From Rhizophagus sp. LPA8_4_AMF (Eukaryota > Glomeromycota > Glomeromycetes > Glomerales > Glomeraceae): a DNA stretch of 26,180 bases. The notes beneath the pieces were generated by a model, which did no database searches, was not told where the DNA came from, and worked only from the letters and a program-made list of their open reading frames with translations. Below are positions 21,331-26,180 of this stretch, piece by piece. The stretch is from contig JADRCO010000808.1 of the NCBI GenBank assembly GCA_021464525.1, forward strand, positions 1 through 26,180. The letters run 5' to 3'. Made by a program: the position numbers and the translations under genes. The first letter of the stretch is position 1. Each line of letters begins with the position of its first letter.

Positions 21331-23537
21331 TTATTTGTCTTTTATTGAATTATTGGAAGGTTCTTCAGGTTTAACTTTAGGCGTTACATCATATTTGTCC
21401 GGAAACGAATTGAATGTGGGTGTTACTAGCTTAGACGGTGTTACTAACGCTGATAATTATTTTTAAAAATTAAACCAGATTAATAGATTTGCACAATTTT
21501 AAATAATATTATAATGATGTTTTAATCAATACATACCTCTATTTCTTGGTGATGCAGCATAAGAAGCTCTTAATTGAACATCAACACCAACTGATTTTGG
21601 CAAATTCGACTTGCGCAGTAATTTTCTTGCAGCTGGTGATAAATATGAAGCACGTTCCCTTGGACTAGCTATTCTTTTTTTTTATAAAAAAAAAAAAGAA
21701 AGAAAGAAGAGAAAAAATAAAAAATAGTGAGAAACTTTACAATGATGATAAAAAAAAACAAATTAATTTCTTGTATATATTATATACCTTGACGGACTTT
21801 GAGTAACGTATGGATTTGGCGATTTCATAAATAGATTTCGTTTGCGTATATTACGTGAGGCATTATTTGAAAGATTCATTCCAATAATTTCTCTGCGTGG
21901 TGTAGGTGGTAATTGAAAAGAACGTCCTAAAACATTATAATCAAAATAAAAATTTAATATTCAACTTTCGCGGGAAATAAAATATGTAATTTTTTTTATA
22001 ATTTACTACTTCTATTCAATAAGAAATTACCATAAATCTACTAAAAGCTATTACATTATTCCACTCGGCACCTATATGCATGGCCGGTGAATTTTTTTTT
22101 TTAAAGCTCAACTAAGAAATTGAAAAAAAGTATCCTCGAAAATATGCTAAAAAATAACATTACATACCTGGTGTTTCTCCCCCAATCAACAACGGAGTAC
22201 CCTCTATCATACCCCAAGTCATTAGTTCTGAGCTGTCAATTTGTGAAGGGTTTGGAGAAGGTGTAGCAGTTACAAAACTGTAACCGCCAACTGTGGGAGT
22301 TTCAGATGCATTACTGCTACCTACAATAAAACCAAAAAGACGATATTCATTAAATTCATTATTAAAAATCAATTAAAATGATTTTATAAGAAACAAACGT
22401 ACTATCCAAATCGATACCACTAGCAGCAGCTGCTGCTGCGGTCGCTGCCGCATGACTGGCTATTGTCTATAGGACATAAATAAGTAAATAAAAAATTATA
22501 AAATGAGAAGAAAAATGAAAAAAAAATGAAAAAAAAAATTTACCGCTTCTTCGGCAGACTCAAACCTTGTGGCACTATGAACGATTTTTTTAGGAGCACA
22601 CCGTGTATTTTCTTCAACAGTTCCTTTATCATGACCTTCGGGATAAAACATAAGAGAGTTGCGAACCTTCAAATTTCATGTGATTAAAAAAGGGGGTTAA
22701 TATAAAAAAAAGCGAGATTAATTAAATAAAACTACCTTATATTTCCATGACGCAATTTCAGCAATTCTAGACTGATCAGGTCCTTCAATCAATTTTGTCT
22801 CTTCCTTATTATCTTCTTGATCTTCTTTTTCGTACATCCACTTATATTTCTCCCTTTGTTGTTCATCAGCTTTTTTCATTATTTCTGAAAAGGTACGGTC
22901 AATTTTGGTTAAGGAATAAAAAAGGAAGATCTAAACCACTGATTAAATTTATTATAATACTCAAAATTAACTTAAAATGATATAAAATAAAAAGATGCAA
23001 ATAATAATATATTGCAAGGATATGAAGCATTATCTTCGCTAGTATACTTTGATTGAAATGCATCTAAGGACATATTAATATTATATTTTTTCGGTAATGG
23101 CTTTTTAAATTCACCAGATCTACTACTAGTTGATATTGGTGTATCCCATTCTCCACGTGCCCCAATTACAGTTGACGGCGTTTGAACTAAATAAAGTAAG
23201 AATTTATTGTTAAGTCAACGATAAAATGGAATCTTTAAAGGGGAGGGGATCAACCAAAAACTTTACCAGGTGTTTTCAATGTAGGAGTCGTTAACTCGGT
23301 TAATTTACGAGTAGCTTCCTTGATAAGTTCAGGATTATTTGTATTCCAAGCATCTACATAATCATTTTGCGCCTCAAGAGTTAAAAGGGAAGGAAAGAAA
23401 TCCCTCTTTATGATTTCACTTAAAGCTTCCGTATATGAATCTTCATCTAAAATTTCTTGTTTTGGTTTTGAAAAATCTTTTTGTTGATCATCTGTCATGT
23501 GAATAAGTTCTTTATTTGTTGTTTGACTTTCTTCCAT
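21331..23537 (-). CDS. ESS2: Splicing factor ESS2 (DGCR14/ES2 homolog), containing a U12 AT-AC intron
   Basis: ESS2 is a nuclear protein found with spliceosomal C complexes; the fission-yeast homolog is Bis1. Nine exons (23537-23255, 23186-23024, 22892-22736, 22666-22544, 22466-22403, 22320-22168, 21926-21788, 21673-21537, 21449-21331) give 445 residues. Family marks in order: DSYTEALSEIIKRDFFPSL near the N terminus, SLDAFQSKYTSEDNASFSEI (about 136-153), ASWKYKVRNSLMFYPEG, NTRCAPKKIVH, SFVTATPSPNP with MTWGMIEGTPLLIGG and ETPGRSF, and a basic Ser/Pro-rich C terminus with repeated TP motifs. A poly-Ala run lies in exon 5. The second intron (23023-22893) is AT-AC and splits the Ser of NASF. The first intron could use either of two donors 12 nt apart, with or without the residues GKVF. 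The gene converges on the TMCO4-like gene and lies downstream of TOE1 on the same strand. Confidence 0.93.
22422..22437. repeat. Perfect 16 bp palindrome in the ESS2 poly-Ala codons
   Basis: The GCN codon run that encodes poly-alanine in ESS2 switches from GCA to GCT codons and so forms AGCAGCAGCTGCTGCT, a perfect palindrome able to form a hairpin. It is probably a by-product of Ala codon expansion. Confidence 0.6.
22893..23023 (-). other. U12-type AT-AC intron in ESS2
   Basis: Read on the minus strand, this 131 nt intron starts ATATCCTT (23023-23016). It has a perfect U12 branch site TTCCTTAAC (22916-22908, branch A at 22909, 16 nt before the 3' end) and ends in AC (22894-22893). Joining TC to C restores a Ser codon (phase 2) and the family motif TSEDNASFSEI. 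No GT-AG pair in the region keeps the frame: no GT lies between the TSEDNAS codons and the next in-frame stop. Confidence 0.93.
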
Positions 23538-24170
23538 TTTGATAGATCAATATAAAAACGAGAAAATGAATATATTGTTAAGGAATAAAATTTTTAAATT
23601 TAAATATTTCCGATCATAAACTAAATTTTGTGTGACCTAATCCGTGATTGCCTATCAAAATTCAGATGTTGCACATTACACACCATTTTTCACAAGAAAA
23701 AGAGAATGAATTGATTCTTTTATTTCGTAAGAATTGTTTAATTAAAGCCAGATAATATAACAATGATATAGCATCGACTGCATAGTAAAAATCCTGCTAA
23801 ATTTGCCAGGAAAGTGAAAAAAAAATGAGTGGAAAAAAAATAATCGAGAACGTTTCGAAACTCATGTTTGAGGCCACAGAAGGAGTTATGAGTTTAACAC
23901 ATTTTTTACTACGTTTACAATTTAACATTTCTTAATCATAGGACAACTTAATATTACAGGGGTTTAAGAAAATGCTGTCAAAAATATCAATAATATTTAA
24001 TATTCAATTCCAATTTTATTTACGGCTTAAAGACCAGTACAACATGATCATATTCGGCTGTATAATAAAGTGCAAAACATGTTATTTCATTATACAATAG
24101 ATACTATGAAAGATCTCAGTAATAATAACATTAATCAAAAATGTAGTTAATAATATATTAAAAAATTACA
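23538..24170. other. Intergenic region between TOE1 and ESS2
   Basis: About 630 bp holding the TOE1 3' region and the ESS2 promoter (both genes run on the minus strand). It includes a minus-strand TTCCTTAAC (23585-23577) without any matching donor. I see no gene or RNA. Confidence 0.55.
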
Positions 24171-25969
24171 TCACTTTTTTTTATTATGTCCGTCACTCGT
24201 TTTACTAAATTGACTTTTTTCAACTAAAAGTGGTAAATTCTTTCCAATAAGATATAATTTATTCTTATATTCATTATTCACTTTAGTCTTTCCATATTTC
24301 AAAATTTGTCTAGCAAAAATAAATCCCGTCATATATGCATCAAAATGTGCTGAATGATACATATCAAATTGATCCGGTTTCGTTGAAGGCAAAAGAGTTG
24401 GTGGCTCTGATGCTGATACATATTCTGTTGATTGGTTAATATCTTTTGGTAATTGTTCCTGGTTTTTATTCAATTTACGTTTTTTTCGTCTTGTTTCAGC
24501 CTCTCTTGCTTGTTCATCCAATATTAAATCTAAATCATGTGAATTTCCACATTTCATCCTTTGTTTACAAAATCCATGAAGCTAATTAATGAAATATTAG
24601 TATAACCAATTATACAAAATTTAATAAAATAATTATATATTTATAATTCTTACAGCATATTGTTCACAATACTTTATGTTTTGGGGTCGATTTGAAACTT
24701 TATTCTCGTATGAATAAGATGAATTTTCGAACTGATTTGATTGAATAGTTTGATTGTTATGAGTGTTCTTAATATCTTCTTGAATTGATAAGAACAAATA
24801 TTCTTTGTTGCCAGAAAACTTATTATCAACCTGTTCTCTTTCGTATCTAAAAAATTTTATTAATAGATAATTAATAAAGTAGAACAATAAAAACGTTTTT
24901 TTTTATATAAATATTAAAAGACTTACTTGCGGAATAAATATGCTAAAAAACTACTCTTTTCCCTTGTGACATAATCTGCTATATATTTTGTATCTATAAT
25001 ACCACCTAAAAACATTTCAGATAAATCCGCGATAAAGGTATTTAATTTACTTGGTAAATCTGCGTAAAAGGAATAATAAAGATATATCAAATCAAGGAAT
25101 CCATTATGAACAACAATAGGTACATTCCTAGATAGAATGTATGAAAATATTGATCGCATAATATTATTTGGATCCTTGAGGTTGGAATTTGACTAATAGT
25201 AGAAAAATTTAAGATAATTTAGATAATTTAACTATACTCAATACTTTTTTAAATGATTATTATAAAAAAATTTTTGATCAAACCTTATCACATCCTGGAA
25301 TATATGGAATTCCTTTACGAATTTGTTTATTAAAATCGAACCCACTATCAGATAAGAACTGTAAACTTTGTGGGCTTATAATATGATCAACCTAGAACAT
25401 AAAAGTGATTTGTAAATACGTGTAATAACGTGCACATTAATTCAATTTATTATATTAAAAGGATATTTACTTGACTTAAGAGACTGAAGTTAAAATTGTG
25501 AACGTTATAACGGTTTTCCAAAGATTCAGACCTTCTTTGTACATCATTTGTTACTTCTTCAAATACTGTGAGACCAAAAGCAACCAAAGCATGTGATCTA
25601 ACTACTTTACATAAATTGACATAACGTTCTTCAATATTACTAAAGAAGTATAATACTTCCAAAATTAATAAAAAAAATTATAATAGTTATATAAACAGCA
25701 TACGGCAAAAGAACATATGTATATGTATATGTAAACAAATTTAAACCACTTACGGAGCTTTAGTGTTAGCTTCTTTTCCACCTAGACCAGTAAACTCAGT
25801 ATCCAAAGCTATGAAACTTGCAGAATTTAAAGCCTTTTCAATTATGTGCTGAATAGAAACCAAATTTTCTTTTGTAACATCCTAAAGCACAAAAAAAAGG
25901 TAAGTTTAACTATTAAAATACGAGTAAATTTTGTAAACTTACAACGAAAGACAGAGGTTTTGGTGGCAT
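24171..25969 (-). CDS. TOE1: TOE1-like 3'-exoribonuclease (DEDDh deadenylase with CCCH zinc finger)
   Basis: TOE1 is a nuclear Cajal-body exonuclease that trims 3' tails of snRNAs and other small RNAs. Seven exons (25969-25943, 25881-25754, 25639-25471, 25391-25284, 25192-24927, 24846-24654, 24581-24171) give 433 residues. The DEDDh active site is complete: D36 and E38 in ALDTEFTGLG, D178 in VVHNGFLDLIYLY, and H373 and D378 in YHSAHFDAYMTGF. Further TOE1 marks are EERYVNLCKVVRSHALVAFG, SPQSLQFLSDSGFDFN, GIPYIPGCDK, LSEMFLGGIIDTKYIADY and the tail VEKSQFSKTSDGHNKKK. A CCCH zinc finger (C293-x8-C302-x5-C308-x3-H312) followed by a basic stretch RRKKRKLNK sits between the third and fourth catalytic residues, as in animal TOE1. 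The first exon encodes only nine residues (MPPKPLSFV). Intron 4 has a weak GTTTGA donor, but no alternative keeps the frame. Confidence 0.94.
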
Positions 25970-26180
25970 ATTTTATTTAAGATATCTAACAAACACGATC
26001 GAGAGACAAAAATACTCATGTGATTAGGGCAGTGACAGATATTAGGTAATATTTTAGGGGGTGGGGGGGTCAACCAAAATCTTACGTGACACACAAATAA
26101 GCATTCTTATTGGTTAAACTTAATAATATATATATAGTTAAATATTATTGGTTAAAAAAAATCTTACCTAGGGGGGGGGG
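25970..26180. promoter_or_regulatory. TOE1 upstream region with G-tracts, at the window end
   Basis: This is AT-rich sequence with an interrupted G-run at about 26056-26069 and a 10 nt G-run at 26171-26180, both unusual against the local composition. The sequence TCAACCAAAA just after the first G-run also follows a G-rich stretch in ESS2 intron 1 (about 23250). No gene is visible. Confidence 0.4.

Noticed and set aside
23577-23585. Perfect U12 branch-site word TTCCTTAAC upstream of the ESS2 start (minus strand)
   Set aside because: There is no ATATCCTT or GTATCCTT donor upstream of it, and no AC or AG acceptor at a suitable distance before the ATG. It is treated as chance.

Overview
The window is nuclear DNA from an AT-rich, intron-dense eukaryote, most likely an early-diverging fungus (Mucoromycota; the composition and gene style fit a Rhizophagus-like Glomeromycotina genome). 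That assignment is inference. It rests on fungal-type proteins (a UFD4/TRIP12-type HECT ligase, an Erf2-type DHHC enzyme, a Ptc1-type phosphatase, VPS16), very AT-rich intergenic DNA, small introns mostly of about 65-130 nt, and minor-spliceosome (U12) introns, which most Dikarya have lost. I see no mobile element, CRISPR array, tRNA or rRNA.

Layout: RPS19 (+, 960-1565, 3 exons); an intronless 1217-residue HECT E3 ligase (+, 2162-5815); VPS16 (-, 9870-6028, 19 exons); RAD51C (+, 10058-11802, 11 exons), which shares a 187 bp divergent promoter with VPS16; NC2-beta/DR1 (+, 12168-12927, 5 exons); an ERF2-type palmitoyltransferase (+, 13472-15998, 7 exons); a Ptc1-like PP2C (-, 18277-16421, 7 exons); a TMCO4/DUF726 hydrolase-fold membrane protein (+, 18805-21084, 8 exons); ESS2/DGCR14 (-, 23537-21331, 9 exons); TOE1 (-, 25969-24171, 7 exons). 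I rebuilt every spliced gene by hand from splice sites, reading-frame phase and family alignment. All ten models are complete, with no broken gene.

The main result is two AT-AC introns of the U12 (minor spliceosome) class. One is in the ERF2-type gene (15144-15219) and one in ESS2 (22893-23023). Both start with ATATCCTT, carry a CCTTAAC branch site 12-16 nt from the 3' end, and end in AC. Only the AT-AC junctions restore the conserved protein. In ESS2 I found no GT-AG solution; in the ERF2-type gene the GT-AG alternative inserts unrelated residues into a membrane segment. The other introns I resolved (65 of 67) fit GT-AG.

The genes are a housekeeping mixture (translation, ubiquitin, vacuolar fusion, recombination, transcription repression, lipidation, phosphatase signalling) and do not form one pathway. 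The ESS2-TOE1 pair is suggestive: one is a spliceosome-associated factor, the other an snRNA 3'-end trimming enzyme, and ESS2 itself needs minor splicing.
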